DNA of 64,000 nt, taken from JBMDXB01 sp048594885. Its GTDB lineage: Bacteria; Acidobacteriota; Vicinamibacteria; Vicinamibacterales; 2-12-FULL-66-21. This document shows positions 26,459 through 36,268 of the stretch, piece after piece; positions within the stretch are counted from its first letter, which is position 1; the number at the start of each line of letters is the position of its first letter. The notes beneath the pieces are model-generated. The model worked only from the letters and a program-made list of their open reading frames with translations. It made no database searches and had not been told where the DNA came from. The stretch lies in the NCBI GenBank assembly GCA_048594885.1, contig JBMDXB010000150.1, forward strand, positions 62,001-126,000. Direction: 5' to 3'. Made by a program: the position numbers and the translations under genes.

Positions 26459-29026
26459 ATGAAGAAGGCGTCGATACCGATTGCAATCCTGGCGACACTT
26501 GCGGTAGCCGCTGCCGTGCCGTCACAGCCCGCTCCGCGCAGCGCCGGCACGATCACGATTGACGCGGCGAAACCAGGCGCGCGTATTGCGCCGAGCCTTT
26601 ACGGCATCTTCTTCGAAGAGATCAGCCATGCCGGCGAGGGTGGCCTCTACGCGGAGCTGATTCAGAACCGCGGGTTCGAGGACTCGCGGCTGCCGCCGAC
26701 GTGCACGCTCGAAAAGGGCTTCGTCGTCCCGCCGCGCACACCGCATTTCGACACCGGCAAGCCGAGCGACTGGCGGCTGCGGTGGGACGTGACCAGCGAA
26801 ACGCCGGCCTGGACGCTGGACGTGAAGGGCGGCGCCGCTGCGGAGATGACGCTCGTCGACGTCGAGCCGCTGACGGAGGCCACGCCGCACTCGTTGCACG
26901 TCGACGTGAAGACGGTGACACCAGCGGGGCGAGCGGCGATTCTGAACTCTGGATTCTGGGGCATCAACGTCACGCCGGGCGCGAGCTACACGCTGAGTCT
27001 CTACGCGAGATCGGACGGCAGCTTCCGCGGGCCGCTGACGGCAACGCTCGAGCGCGCGGACGGTTCCGTCCTCGCCACGCACACGTTCACCGCAACGCCC
27101 GAATCGTCGTGGCGCAAGTACGAGGCGACGCTGACCGCGAAGGCGGGCGACCCGAAAGCGCGCTTCGCGCTGTCGTTCGGCTCGCCGGGCCGCGTGTGGG
27201 TGGATTTTGTCTCGCTCTTCCCCGTCAACACCTGGCGCAATCAGCCGAACGGCCCGCGCCCGGATCTCGCCGAGCTGATTGCCGGATTGAAGCCGGCATT
27301 CATCCGCTGGCCCGGCGGCTGCTTCGCCGAAGGCATCACGATCGAGAGCCGGCCCCAGTGGAAGCGCAGCATCGGCCGGCTCGAGGACCGCGTCGGCACC
27401 TACAGCCCGTGGGGCTACTGGTCGTCCGACGGCTTCGGCTACCACGAGTTCCTGCGCTTCGCGGAAGACGTCGGTGCCGATGCGCTGTACGTCGCGAACG
27501 TCGGCGTCTCCTGCTCCTTCCGCAGCGGCACGTTCCTCGAAGACGACGCGGTGTCAGGATTGATCCAGGACACGCTCGAGGCGATTGAGTATGCGATCGG
27601 CCCCACGACCTCGAAGTGGGGCGCCGTGCGCGCGAAAAACGGCCACCCCAAGCCGTTTCCGCTGAAGTACGTCGAGATCGGCAACGAGCAGCAGGGCGTC
27701 CGCTACGGGCGGCGCGTCGCGCAGTTCTACAAGGCGATCAAGGAGAAATACCCCCAGATCAAAGTCGCGCTCAGCTCGTGGATCGCCGGCGTCGACCAGC
27801 GTCTCGTCGACGCCGCGGGCACGATCGACATCGTCGACGAGCACGCGTACAAGGGCGTGCACTGGGCGATCGAGAACTTCGACAGCTTCGCGTCCTACAA
27901 GCGTCAGGGGTGGGAGCTCTACATCGGCGAGTTCGCCACGAACGCCGGCGTCGGCCGCGGGAACGTGCTGGCGATGCTCAACGACGCGGCCTACATGATG
28001 AGCATGGAGAAGAACTCCGACCTCGTCACCATGGGCAGCTACGCGCCGCTGCTGGAGAACGTCAACGACCGCGACTGGCCGGTCAACATGATCCACTTCG
28101 ACGCCAGCCGCTCGTACGCGCGCGCGACCTACTACGCGAACAAGCTGTTCGCCGAGAACCGGCCGGACGTCAATCTGCCGACGACAGTGCAGTACCAGCC
28201 GGCGGCGTCGAAGCCGATTACCGGCCGCATCGGCCTCGGCACTTACAACACGTCGGCAGAATACAAGGACATCGTCATCGAGGAGAACGGCCAGGTCATT
28301 TACAGATCGGACTTCGCGAACAGCGCCGAGGGTTGGGAGCCCCAGCGCGGGCGCGGGGGTGGTCCCGGCCGTGGCAACTGGACGCCGGCAGAGGGCGCGT
28401 ATCGCCAGACAGAGAACACCACCTCATGGACGGCGTTCGGCAGGGACGGCTGGCGCGACCTGACGATCACGCTGAAGGCGCGCAAGCTCTCCGGCGCGGA
28501 AGGATTCGTCGTCGGCGCCGGCTTCGCTGACGGACGCCGAGTGCAGTGGAACGTCGGCGGCTGGAACAACCGTCGCACGGCGATTCAGACGAACGACGCG
28601 ATCGTCGGCGAGGCGATGAACCACAGCGTCGAGACCGGACGCTGGTACGATGTCCGGCTCGAGGTGCGCGACCGCACCGTGAAGGCGTTCCTGGACGGCA
28701 AGCTGCTGCAGGAGCGAACGCTTCCCCGCGTGGACACCGTGCTCGCGATCGCCGGACGTGACGAGCGTGCCGGCGAGATTGTGCTCAAGGTGGTGAACAG
28801 CTCGGACACCGCGGCCGACGTCAAGGTGAACGTGGCCGGCGTCAATACGCTCGCGCCCCAGGGGACCGTCACGGTGCTCACCTCCGGGGCGCCGACCGAC
28901 GAGAACACATTCGAGGAGCCGCGGAAGATCGTGCCGAAGACGTCGGCGATTGCCGTTCCGTCGCCGCCATTCACGCACACGTTCCCACCCTACTCGCTGT
29001 CGATTATCCGCGTGAAGACGCGGTAA
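26459..29026 (+). CDS. Exported GH51 alpha-L-arabinofuranosidase
   Basis: An 855-residue protein with a signal peptide (residues 1-22). A sugar-binding beta domain (CBM4/9-like, about 110-260) follows the GH51 start motif PSLYGIFFEEISHAGEGGLY. The catalytic barrel has the acid/base Glu410 in VEIGNEQQG and the nucleophile Glu491 in YIGEFATNAG. A lamin-G/DUF1080-like beta domain (about 595-760) is inserted before the C-terminal beta domain. It releases arabinofuranose from arabinan or arabinoxylan outside the cytoplasm. The araB-araD genes at 55-57.5 kb would suit the product, though they are not adjacent. Confidence 0.92.
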   Translation: MKKASIPIAILATLAVAAAVPSQPAPRSAGTITIDAAKPGARIAPSLYGIFFEEISHAGEGGLYAELIQNRGFEDSRLPPTCTLEKGFVVPPRTPHFDTGKPSDWRLRWDVTSETPAWTLDVKGGAAAEMTLVDVEPLTEATPHSLHVDVKTVTPAGRAAILNSGFWGINVTPGASYTLSLYARSDGSFRGPLTATLERADGSVLATHTFTATPESSWRKYEATLTAKAGDPKARFALSFGSPGRVWVDFVSLFPVNTWRNQPNGPRPDLAELIAGLKPAFIRWPGGCFAEGITIESRPQWKRSIGRLEDRVGTYSPWGYWSSDGFGYHEFLRFAEDVGADALYVANVGVSCSFRSGTFLEDDAVSGLIQDTLEAIEYAIGPTTSKWGAVRAKNGHPKPFPLKYVEIGNEQQGVRYGRRVAQFYKAIKEKYPQIKVALSSWIAGVDQRLVDAAGTIDIVDEHAYKGVHWAIENFDSFASYKRQGWELYIGEFATNAGVGRGNVLAMLNDAAYMMSMEKNSDLVTMGSYAPLLENVNDRDWPVNMIHFDASRSYARATYYANKLFAENRPDVNLPTTVQYQPAASKPITGRIGLGTYNTSAEYKDIVIEENGQVIYRSDFANSAEGWEPQRGRGGGPGRGNWTPAEGAYRQTENTTSWTAFGRDGWRDLTITLKARKLSGAEGFVVGAGFADGRRVQWNVGGWNNRRTAIQTNDAIVGEAMNHSVETGRWYDVRLEVRDRTVKAFLDGKLLQERTLPRVDTVLAIAGRDERAGEIVLKVVNSSDTAADVKVNVAGVNTLAPQGTVTVLTSGAPTDENTFEEPRKIVPKTSAIAVPSPPFTHTFPPYSLSIIRVKTR

Positions 29027-29057
29027 GCTGTTCGCTCCTTTCTCCGAGGAGCCGATC

Positions 29058-30359
29058 ATGCGACGCGTCTTCGCGCTTGTTCTCGTCCTGCTGTTCCCCT
29101 CGCTGGGCGCCGCCCAGGTCACGGCCATCCGTGCCGGCCGGCTGATCGATCCGGACGCCGGCACCGCGGCGGCCAACCAGATCATCCTCGTCGAGAACGG
29201 CCGCATAACGGCCGTCGGCGGCAACGTGCCGATCCCGCAGGGCGCCACCGTCATCGACCTGTCGAAGCTCACGGTGCTGCCCGGTCTCGTGGACGCGCAC
29301 AACCACCTCGCGCTCACCTACAAGGACGTGCCGGAGAACAACGTCTACTACCTGACCTACGTGCTCGACTCGACGGCACTGCGCGCGATCCAGGCGGTCT
29401 CGAACGGCATCCAGATGCTGTCGGCGGGATTCACGATCGTGCGCGACATGGGGAACAACGGCAACTATGCCGACACGGCGCTGCGTGTCGGCCTCGAGCA
29501 GGGCTGGGTGCCCGGACCGACGATCATCAACTCCGGCATCATCATCGGCTCGATGGGCGGCCAGTTCTTCCCCACGCCCGAGATGGCGAAGGACCACAAC
29601 ATCGTTTATCCCGAATATCTCGATGCCGACACGCCGGACGAAATCGTCAAGGCCGTGCGCCAGAACATGCTGTTCGGCGCGAAGGTGATCAAGATCTGCG
29701 CGGACTGCAAGCCGTGGGGCTACTCCGTGGACGACATCACGCTGGTGGTGAAGGAGGCGGCGAGCGCCGGGATGAAGGTGGAGGCACATTGCCAGACCGT
29801 GGAGGGCGTGCGGCGCGCCATCGAGGGCGGCGTCTGGTCCATCGCCCACGATTCAGGCATGACGGAAGAGAACCACCGTCTGATGGCGCAGAAAGGCGTG
29901 TGGCGCGCGGGAACCGAGACGCCGATCTCGCTCACCGGCCACACGACAAAGCCGCGGTACGAGCGCACGGTGAAGATGCTGAAGAACGCGTACGACCTCA
30001 AGGTGCCGCTGACGTTCTCGACCGACGCCGATTACTGGGTGCCGGGCAAGCCGCGCGGCGCCGTGGCTATCGAGTTCATCGAGACGTGGAAAGCCGCTGG
30101 CATTCCCGCCCGCGACATCCTTCGCGCCATGACGACGAACGGCTACAAGGTCAGCGAGACGGAAAGCACTCGCGGCCCGATCCGCACCGGGCTCGCCGCT
30201 GACATGATCGCCGTCGATGGCAATCCGCTGGAGTCGATCGACGCGCTGCGTAAGGTGGTGTTCGTGATGAAGGACGGTCTCGTCTTCAAGAAGGACGGCA
30301 TCGTCCAGCCGGAGCAGTTCTTCAATCCGGGGCCGGTCAAGGGCTGGCGGATCCGCTAG
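29058..30359 (+). CDS. Exported metal-dependent amidohydrolase (imidazolonepropionase-like)
   Basis: A 433-residue protein with a signal peptide (to GAAQ, about residue 20). Amidohydrolase landmarks: LPGLVDAHNHLAL (two His ligands), AKVIKICADC (probable Lys), VEAHCQT and IAHDSGM (His ligands), and FSTDADY (Asp). The C-terminal GLAADMIAVDGNPLESIDAL is typical of the imidazolonepropionase-like / Xaa-Pro dipeptidase-type amidohydrolases frequent in Acidobacteriota. Substrate unknown, probably a small peptide or cyclic amide. A ribosome-binding site GAGGAGC precedes the ATG at 29058. Confidence 0.9.
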   Translation: MRRVFALVLVLLFPSLGAAQVTAIRAGRLIDPDAGTAAANQIILVENGRITAVGGNVPIPQGATVIDLSKLTVLPGLVDAHNHLALTYKDVPENNVYYLTYVLDSTALRAIQAVSNGIQMLSAGFTIVRDMGNNGNYADTALRVGLEQGWVPGPTIINSGIIIGSMGGQFFPTPEMAKDHNIVYPEYLDADTPDEIVKAVRQNMLFGAKVIKICADCKPWGYSVDDITLVVKEAASAGMKVEAHCQTVEGVRRAIEGGVWSIAHDSGMTEENHRLMAQKGVWRAGTETPISLTGHTTKPRYERTVKMLKNAYDLKVPLTFSTDADYWVPGKPRGAVAIEFIETWKAAGIPARDILRAMTTNGYKVSETESTRGPIRTGLAADMIAVDGNPLESIDALRKVVFVMKDGLVFKKDGIVQPEQFFNPGPVKGWRIR

Positions 30360-30428
30360 GCGCAACATGCCCTGCCCGCGCGTCGTAATGAAGGTCATGC
30401 AAGCTGCCTGCTGCCTTGGAGAACCGAC

Positions 30429-30986
30429 ATGAAAGCGCGCCTCCTGCCCATCATCCTCTTTGCCATCATGCTCGTTCCCTGCACCGCTCTCGCCCAGGAG
30501 CGTGGCCATACCGGTCTGGTCATGGGCTTCCCGACGAACATCGGCTTCATCTGGCACGCGACGGACACGCTCGCCATTCGGCCCGAGGTCGCGTTCACGC
30601 ACGCCTCTGGGGAGTCCGAGTCGTCCGTCTTCGGGCGCTCCTCGTCCGGCGACAGCGACTCGTTGAGCGTGGGGGCCAGCGTGCTCTGGTATCGGGGAAA
30701 GATCGACAACGTCCGGCCCTACGTCGCTCCCCGCTTCAACTACGGCTGGGCGTCGTCGGAGATTAGCAGCAACGCGACGCCGGTCGAGAGCCGTGCCTTC
30801 TCAGTGAGCGCGAGCTTCGGCGCGCAGTACGCGCCGGCGCGCAGGTTCAGCGTCTTCGGCGAGATCGGCTACGGCTTCAGCCGCTCGACGTCGGAAATCG
30901 ACACGCCAATCTCGAGCAACAAGTCGACGACGAAGACGTGGTCGCCGAGAAGCGCCGTCGGCGTGATCTTCTACTTCGGGAACTAG
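30429..30986 (+). CDS. Outer-membrane beta-barrel protein
   Basis: A 185-residue protein with a clear signal peptide (LLPIILFAIMLVPCTALAQ). The mature part has alternating hydrophobic strands typical of a small beta-barrel (TDTLAIRPEVAFTH, VGASVLWYRGK, VRPYVAPRFNYGWA, FSVFGEIGYGF) and ends in GVIFYFGN. It probably folds into an 8-stranded barrel in the outer membrane. Function unknown. It is convergent with the next gene, separated by a REP palindrome. Confidence 0.8.
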   Translation: MKARLLPIILFAIMLVPCTALAQERGHTGLVMGFPTNIGFIWHATDTLAIRPEVAFTHASGESESSVFGRSSSGDSDSLSVGASVLWYRGKIDNVRPYVAPRFNYGWASSEISSNATPVESRAFSVSASFGAQYAPARRFSVFGEIGYGFSRSTSEIDTPISSNKSTTKTWSPRSAVGVIFYFGN

Positions 30987-31004
30987 CGAGCCTCTCTCCT
31001 GCAG

Positions 31005-31024
31005 GGCGGAACTTCGGTTCCGCC
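31005..31024. repeat. REP-like palindrome
   Basis: GGCGGAACTTCGGTTCCGCC, a perfect 8-bp stem with a TTCG tetraloop, between two convergent genes. It matches the arm sequence of the hisS-aspS palindromes (8906-8951). As an RNA hairpin it could serve as a bidirectional terminator, but no T-run follows. Confidence 0.85.
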
Positions 31025-31036
31025 TCGCTGCCTCTG

Positions 31037-31588
31037 TCACCGCTCCGGCCGCAGCGTCATGACCGCTTCGAACAGCGGAATCGGCTCCTTGCCCTTGCCT
31101 TCCGCCATCCACTTTCGGATCTTCTCGTCGGGATGGAAACGCTCGACGAGCGCGTCCGTCACGTCCACGTACTCGACATCCGGGTCGCGATACGCGAGGT
31201 CCCATTTGGACACAATGACGCCGACGCGTTGCTCACGGGCGATGCGAGCGAGGTCGTCCTGCAGCTTGGCGGTGATGTTCGGGATCGAGGCGTTGCTGAA
31301 CACCTGATAGTGCATGAGGTTCTGGAGCGCGGGGCCCTGGAATTCCAGCTCCGCGATCCTCGTCTTGTTGTCGGCCTTTTTCGCCGCGTCCAGGTCGGAC
31401 ATCAACTGCCGGACGAACGTCCTGTGCTCGGCGGAGTTGTAATAGGCCAGCGCCACCATGCGGGAGTCGAAGACGCCGACTCGCATCCTCGACGCCGGCG
31501 CTGGACCGGGCTTCGCGGTTTGCGCGGAGACCGCAGCGGTCAACGCGCCGACGATGAGAAAGTTGAGAACGACGCGCGCGCGATGCAT
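31037..31588 (-). CDS. Exported protein, possibly OmpH/Skp-like
   Basis: A 183-residue protein from the ATG at 31588 behind GAGGAGGG. A signal peptide covers residues 1-23 (cut near VSAQ). The mature start RVGVFDSRMVALAYYN resembles the first strand of Skp/OmpH chaperones; a helical middle follows (FVRQLMSDLDAAKKADN, ITAKLQDDLARIARE) and then GVIVSKWDLAYRDPDVEYVD and VTDALVERF, again like the last strands of that fold. Sequence identity to known Skp cannot be judged here, so this is a fold-level guess. Confidence 0.6.
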   Translation of the reverse strand: MHRARVVLNFLIVGALTAAVSAQTAKPGPAPASRMRVGVFDSRMVALAYYNSAEHRTFVRQLMSDLDAAKKADNKTRIAELEFQGPALQNLMHYQVFSNASIPNITAKLQDDLARIAREQRVGVIVSKWDLAYRDPDVEYVDVTDALVERFHPDEKIRKWMAEGKGKEPIPLFEAVMTLRPER

Positions 31589-31698
31589 GAAACCCTCCTC
31601 GTGGTGGGCCTTCCTACATACACTACGCGCCGCCGGGGGAGGAGTCGTGACGGTTCGCTGAGGAAGGCTGAGATAACTCTGATACCGCCGGAGGCGCT

Positions 31699-32235
31699 TC
31701 AGTAGAAGCCGAGCACGTCGACGGGCTTCAACCCGATCCCCGGCAACACCTCGCTGAGGACTGCTTCGTCGTAGAAGAAGGCTGTCCGCCGCGCCATCGT
31801 CCGGTCCTCGAAGCCGATCACCTCGACGCTCCGCTGCGGCAGGTTCGCGAGCCAGCACTCGCGGACACCGTAGCGAGCGAACCAGGCCAGGTGTTCGTCC
31901 AGCTTGCCGATCCGCGTCGACGGTGACAGCACTTCGACGACGAGATCCGGTGCGCCATGTATGCGGTCGGCGACGATGTGCGATCGCGCCGCCGACAGGA
32001 AGAGGATGTCCGGCTGGACGACGACTCCGGCATCAAAGTCGAGAATGACGTCCATCGGAGACAACACGACTTCGCCGAGCTTGTGCGCGTCGACAAAGGA
32101 CGCGAGCAGCCGGAAGATCGAGCCGACAGCGCGCTGATGCGTGACGGAGGGAGACTCCGCAACGCGAAACTCGCCGTAGGCCAGTTCCTGCGGAACTACC
32201 GTTTCCGGTGTTTTCAGGTACTCAGCCGTCGTCAT
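31699..32235 (-). CDS. Uma2 family endonuclease (DUF820)
   Basis: A 178-residue protein from the ATG at 32235 (MTTAEYLKTPET). The PD-(D/E)xK core is visible: VVVQPDILFLSA supplies Asp, and PDLVVEVLSPSTR supplies the Glu-Val-Leu strand characteristic of Uma2; a DEHLAWFARYGVRECWL motif follows. Uma2 proteins are small putative restriction-like nucleases, common in cyanobacteria and Acidobacteriota, with unproven function. An in-frame extension to 32358 has no family support. Confidence 0.88.
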   Translation of the reverse strand: MTTAEYLKTPETVVPQELAYGEFRVAESPSVTHQRAVGSIFRLLASFVDAHKLGEVVLSPMDVILDFDAGVVVQPDILFLSAARSHIVADRIHGAPDLVVEVLSPSTRIGKLDEHLAWFARYGVRECWLANLPQRSVEVIGFEDRTMARRTAFFYDEAVLSEVLPGIGLKPVDVLGFY

Positions 32236-32380
32236 CCCGAGCCACCAGTCACGACTCAATCGATTCTCACGCGAACGGGACACAGAGCGATCCTCCTGCC
32301 ACTCCGTGGTCCGACCCCTCTGACGACGACGATGGCATCGTCGCCGGAGACGACGCAAGCGAAAAGATCGTGCCAGGCGG

Positions 32381-34726
32381 TTACAGCTTGACCTCGACCG
32401 CCTTCCCCTCGAACACGACGCGCTTCATCTGCTTCTCACCGGCGACGCGGACGTCGAAGGCGCGGCGCAACGGCGGCAGCATGCGCGAGCCGCGGGCGAG
32501 GCGGAGCGTCAGACGCCGGTCCGCGTCACGCCACGCCATCTCGATGCGCATGAACACCCCTTTGCGGTGATCGAACGTGACACCGTCGTCTTCATAGATC
32601 GCCGACACGCCGTCGGCGCCTGGATAGACGACGAGCGACGTCGGCGCATCGACGGGCTCCTCGACATACTGCTTGATCGGCGCCAGCGCGATGAGCGTGC
32701 CCGCGCGCACGTGAAGTGGCATCGTCTCGAGATCGACGGTGCGGTCGATCTCGCGTCCGCCCTGCAGCTTCTCCTCGGTCCAGAAGTCGAACCACGAGCC
32801 GCGCGGCAGATAGAGGCGACGGCTCGTCGCGCCCCTCTCGACGACAGGTGACACCAGGATGTCGCGGCCCCAGAGGAACTGGTCGCCGCGCACGACCGCT
32901 TGCGGATCGTCGGCGTGATGCAGCCACAGCGCGCGGATCATCGGCAGTCCCGTGTCGCTGCACTCTCGCGCCACCGTGTAGGTGTACGGCAGCAATCGGT
33001 ATCGCAGCTCGAGGTACTTCCTGACGATCGGCTCGACGCGCGGGTTACGCAGCTCGCTCGGGTCGGGATGCCCGGCGCCGCCGGTGTAGCCGCGCAGCTC
33101 CTCGTGTCCGAGCTTGCCGGTATTCCATCCCCACGGCAGCCGCAGATGCCAGGTGCGGCCGTGCGCGCGGAACGACGGACAGAACGCTCCGAACTGGAAC
33201 CACCGCACGTGCAACTCGCCGGTGTACTCGGGCGTGGGGACGAAGCCGCCGATATCGGTGCCCCAGAACGGAATGCCCGAGAGTCCGGTGTTCACCGCTA
33301 CCGGCACGTGCGTCTTCAGTGTCTCCCAAGTCGAGTAGACGTCGCCCGACCAGAGGAACGCGCCGTAGCGCTGCATGCCGACGTAGCCGTTGCGGTGCAG
33401 CGCGAAGGCGCGATGGTTGGGCCGATAGAGCCGCTCGCCTTCCCAATACATGCGGATGCGCGCGAGCCGCGACGGCGCGTCGAGGCCATCGCCCTGATCG
33501 GGCCAGAATCCGTCGACGCCGAGGTCGTACAGCGGCTTGTGATAGGGCCAGTAGCACGGCACCGAGCGGTCCTCGGGCCAGCGGTTGTCGGGCGTCCTTC
33601 CGCTCGGTACCGCCTTGTCCGGCGTGCACGGATCCGTTACCGCGCCGCTCATGCGACGCCCTTCGATGACGACGTGGAGGACGACCTTGAAGTGCTGTGC
33701 GTGCAGGTCGTCGATCATCCTCTTCGGATCCGGGAAGTTCTCCTTCTTCCACTCGAACTCGCCGTTGCGCGTGTTCCACCCGGACGGCGTGAACTCGGTG
33801 CCGAGATAGATGAGCCCGTCACACGGCAGCTTCTTCGCGCGAAACGTTCGCGCCACCCACATGACCTCGTCGGGGCCGCCGAGCGTGCGATGCGACTGCA
33901 TGTAGCCGAACGCCCATTTCGGCGGCAGCTCCGCGAAGCCGGTGATCCGGGCGTACTCGGCGAGGATGACCTTGGGATCGGAGGATGCGGTGATGAAGAC
34001 GTCGAACGGCAGCAGATCGCCGCTCGGCGTCATCGTGCCTTCGGTTCCGGTGAAGTCGAACAGGCCCGACGGCGCGGGTTCGGACCCGGGAAGGGCGCGT
34101 CCGTCCGCGGCGCGCGGGCCCGTCGGAACGACGACCGGCTGGTGGATGTACATGCCCCACCCGTCGGTGCCGACGAGCCACTGAATCGGCACGCGTCCGC
34201 CGTGCGTGCGCAGCTGGTAGCCGCCCTGTCCGTTGCGCATGCGATCGGTGGTGCCCTTCTTGTCGAACTGTGGCCCCCCTTCCCCGAATCCCAGCAGCGG
34301 GCCTTTCGGCAGCAGGAACGACACCGTGGAGCCGCTCGGGCTCATCGTCAATCGCTGTACCGTCTGCGCCGCGGCGTTCTCGACGTGGAGTGTTGGCGGA
34401 TCGACGGTGAAGCGCACCGAGAGATCGCCGGCGCGAACCGGCGCGAACGTCCCGCGCTTCCGTCCGATCGGCTTGCCGTCGGCGGCACGCACGAGCGCGT
34501 TGTGATTGGGAAACGGAAGCGGCTTGCCGCCCTCGAGCGCCAGCACCGTGATTCGCACGGTGGAGCGGCTCACCGCTGCGATCGCGATTTCGACCGGCTT
34601 TCCGGCAATGACAATGGGTGATGACTGTCCGCGGATGATCCCGCCGCTGAACACGACACCGGCGCCGGCGGCGCTCAGGCGCTTCAGGGCGTCGCGGCGG
34701 CTCACATGTCGACGCATGGCGTGCAT
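32381..34726 (-). CDS. Tat-exported GH31 glycoside hydrolase
   Basis: About 781 residues with a twin-arginine signal (SRRDALKRLSAAGAGVVFSGG). The GH31 layout is clear: an N-terminal beta-sandwich (to about 260), the catalytic barrel (PPKWAFGYMQSH, DGLIYLG, VDGFWPDQGD, FLWSGDVYSTWETL), and proximal and distal C-terminal domains (LWGRDILVSPVVERGA, YLPRGSWFDFW). Asp in WPDQGD is the probable nucleophile and Asp in WSGD the acid/base. The usual residues after the nucleophile (often NE or EP) are replaced by QGD, so specificity is uncertain among alpha-glucosidase, alpha-xylosidase and relatives. The start may be the Met at 34717 instead of 34726. Confidence 0.88.
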   Translation of the reverse strand: MHAMRRHVSRRDALKRLSAAGAGVVFSGGIIRGQSSPIVIAGKPVEIAIAAVSRSTVRITVLALEGGKPLPFPNHNALVRAADGKPIGRKRGTFAPVRAGDLSVRFTVDPPTLHVENAAAQTVQRLTMSPSGSTVSFLLPKGPLLGFGEGGPQFDKKGTTDRMRNGQGGYQLRTHGGRVPIQWLVGTDGWGMYIHQPVVVPTGPRAADGRALPGSEPAPSGLFDFTGTEGTMTPSGDLLPFDVFITASSDPKVILAEYARITGFAELPPKWAFGYMQSHRTLGGPDEVMWVARTFRAKKLPCDGLIYLGTEFTPSGWNTRNGEFEWKKENFPDPKRMIDDLHAQHFKVVLHVVIEGRRMSGAVTDPCTPDKAVPSGRTPDNRWPEDRSVPCYWPYHKPLYDLGVDGFWPDQGDGLDAPSRLARIRMYWEGERLYRPNHRAFALHRNGYVGMQRYGAFLWSGDVYSTWETLKTHVPVAVNTGLSGIPFWGTDIGGFVPTPEYTGELHVRWFQFGAFCPSFRAHGRTWHLRLPWGWNTGKLGHEELRGYTGGAGHPDPSELRNPRVEPIVRKYLELRYRLLPYTYTVARECSDTGLPMIRALWLHHADDPQAVVRGDQFLWGRDILVSPVVERGATSRRLYLPRGSWFDFWTEEKLQGGREIDRTVDLETMPLHVRAGTLIALAPIKQYVEEPVDAPTSLVVYPGADGVSAIYEDDGVTFDHRKGVFMRIEMAWRDADRRLTLRLARGSRMLPPLRRAFDVRVAGEKQMKRVVFEGKAVEVKL

Positions 34727-34739
34727 GCTACCGCACGCG

Positions 34740-36266
34740 TCACGTCATCTTCACCGTGTAATCGAAGAAGAGCGTCGTGCCGGTCGTGCGGCTCCGAAAT
34801 GCCTCCCACTCGGCTTCCGAGCCTTCCGGCGCCATCGCCATCTTGTCCAGATCGGTATCTGTCTGAAACACGCGGCCGCCGGCCCGCTTCAGCAGCTCGT
34901 CCTTGATCGCCTGGAGCGGATGGTCCCACCCGTCCTGCGTCTCGGCCCACGCCCTGACGGCGGTGATCATCGCCGTGAACTCGCGCCCGTGATCGCCCTG
35001 CGCCATCCAGCCGAGATTGGGGTACGGCTCGTTGACGGTCCCGTTCAGCGTCGCGTTGTGGCTGCCGTGGTGTCCGACCTTGTACAGCACGGTGCGCGCG
35101 AGCAGATCCTTCGCGGTGACCTTGCGGTCGCCCTCGGTCCACTTCTTGTTGCTCCACGACAGCCAGTTGCCGCGCTGCGCATCGGCCGCGAACAACAGTA
35201 CTTTCCCGCCGCGTCCGAGCTCGAAGGCGAGCACCAGGCTGGCGTTGTTCGTGTAGTCGTTCATGTCGAGCGCGAGCTGCTCGACCGAGTACAGCCAGTC
35301 GCGATCGATGCGTCGCCAGGGAGCGTTACTTGGCGTCTCGAGCGGCCGCCACGATCCTGACGGGGCATCGCCGTCTTTTCCATAATGCATCGTCAGAAAT
35401 GCCGCATACGGCGACGTCCGATCCTCGCGCGCTTCGTTCCACGGCAGGCAATACCGCGGCGCGAACGGCGACCGCGGCGTGGTGCCGGCCTCGGCGGCGC
35501 GCGCAGCGGCGCCGAAGTACGCGACCGGTGACGCTGCCGCGAGATGGAATTCCTCCTCGCCCTCGGGATCCAGGCTCTTGAGTGCCTTCTCGTCGCGCGG
35601 CGGTCCCAGGACGAACACGCGAACGCCGTCGACGCCGGGGAGGACGCGGCAGTCCTCGTGCGGCCGCAGGAACTTCGGTCCTTCGGATGCGCGCGTCTTG
35701 AACAGCTTCATCGACTGCTTGTTCTTCGAGTTTTCCGGCTTCGCGGCCGCCGACAGCAGCGTCTTCGCCGCGGCCGCATCGAACGCCTCGTCCTCGCCGC
35801 CGAATTCGAACGCGAGGAAGCGATCGATCTTCGCGGCGGTCTTCGTGTCCCCGTCCGCGTGCAGGCGATTGCGTGCCGCGAGCAGCCCGATCAACTTGTC
35901 CTTGTACGCCGTTCTCAGGTCGTTCGCGAGGTCATCGGTCGGGTCCTCGGTCCAGGCAAACCACGCTTCGCCGATGGTGACGTTCTTGAAGTTCGTCTCC
36001 GAGATCGCGTTGACGTGGTCCTGATGTTCGTGGGTGATCACGGCAACGTGGATGTGCCCGCCGGTCGCCTCACGGATGCTGGTGGTGACGGCTTTGGCGG
36101 TCGTGTTGATGAACTGCGACGAGCCCGGCTTGTAGCCGCAGTCGATCAGGACGTAGGTCGGCTCGGCCACGTTCTCCGTCGGGAACGCGAGCAGGAAACA
36201 GTCGCCGTGACCGATGCGATACATGCGAACGACCACGCCGTCGGGTGGCGGAAGGAGGCGCGCCAT
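34740..36266 (-). CDS. Metallo-beta-lactamase fold hydrolase (ComEC-type), paired with gluzincin
   Basis: A 508-residue cytoplasmic protein (no signal peptide). The MBL core begins VRMYRIGHGDCFLLAF, then VLIDCGYK and the metal motif THEHQDHVNA (His79, His81, Asp83, His84), and continues with VLYKVGHHGSHNAT in the second half. About 250 residues are inserted between these parts (about 95-345), which is unusual. The GHGDCFLL start and GHHGSHN motif match the ComEC/Rec2-type MBL branch, often nucleases or phosphodiesterases. It begins 2 nt after the upstream metallopeptidase, so the two form an operon of unknown role. Confidence 0.82.
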   Translation of the reverse strand: MARLLPPPDGVVVRMYRIGHGDCFLLAFPTENVAEPTYVLIDCGYKPGSSQFINTTAKAVTTSIREATGGHIHVAVITHEHQDHVNAISETNFKNVTIGEAWFAWTEDPTDDLANDLRTAYKDKLIGLLAARNRLHADGDTKTAAKIDRFLAFEFGGEDEAFDAAAAKTLLSAAAKPENSKNKQSMKLFKTRASEGPKFLRPHEDCRVLPGVDGVRVFVLGPPRDEKALKSLDPEGEEEFHLAAASPVAYFGAAARAAEAGTTPRSPFAPRYCLPWNEAREDRTSPYAAFLTMHYGKDGDAPSGSWRPLETPSNAPWRRIDRDWLYSVEQLALDMNDYTNNASLVLAFELGRGGKVLLFAADAQRGNWLSWSNKKWTEGDRKVTAKDLLARTVLYKVGHHGSHNATLNGTVNEPYPNLGWMAQGDHGREFTAMITAVRAWAETQDGWDHPLQAIKDELLKRAGGRVFQTDTDLDKMAMAPEGSEAEWEAFRSRTTGTTLFFDYTVKMT

Positions 36267-36268
36267 GC

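Noticed and set aside
31005..31024. Rho-independent terminator
   Set aside because: A good hairpin, but no U-run on either strand; it matches the REP-like family at 8906-8951 better.
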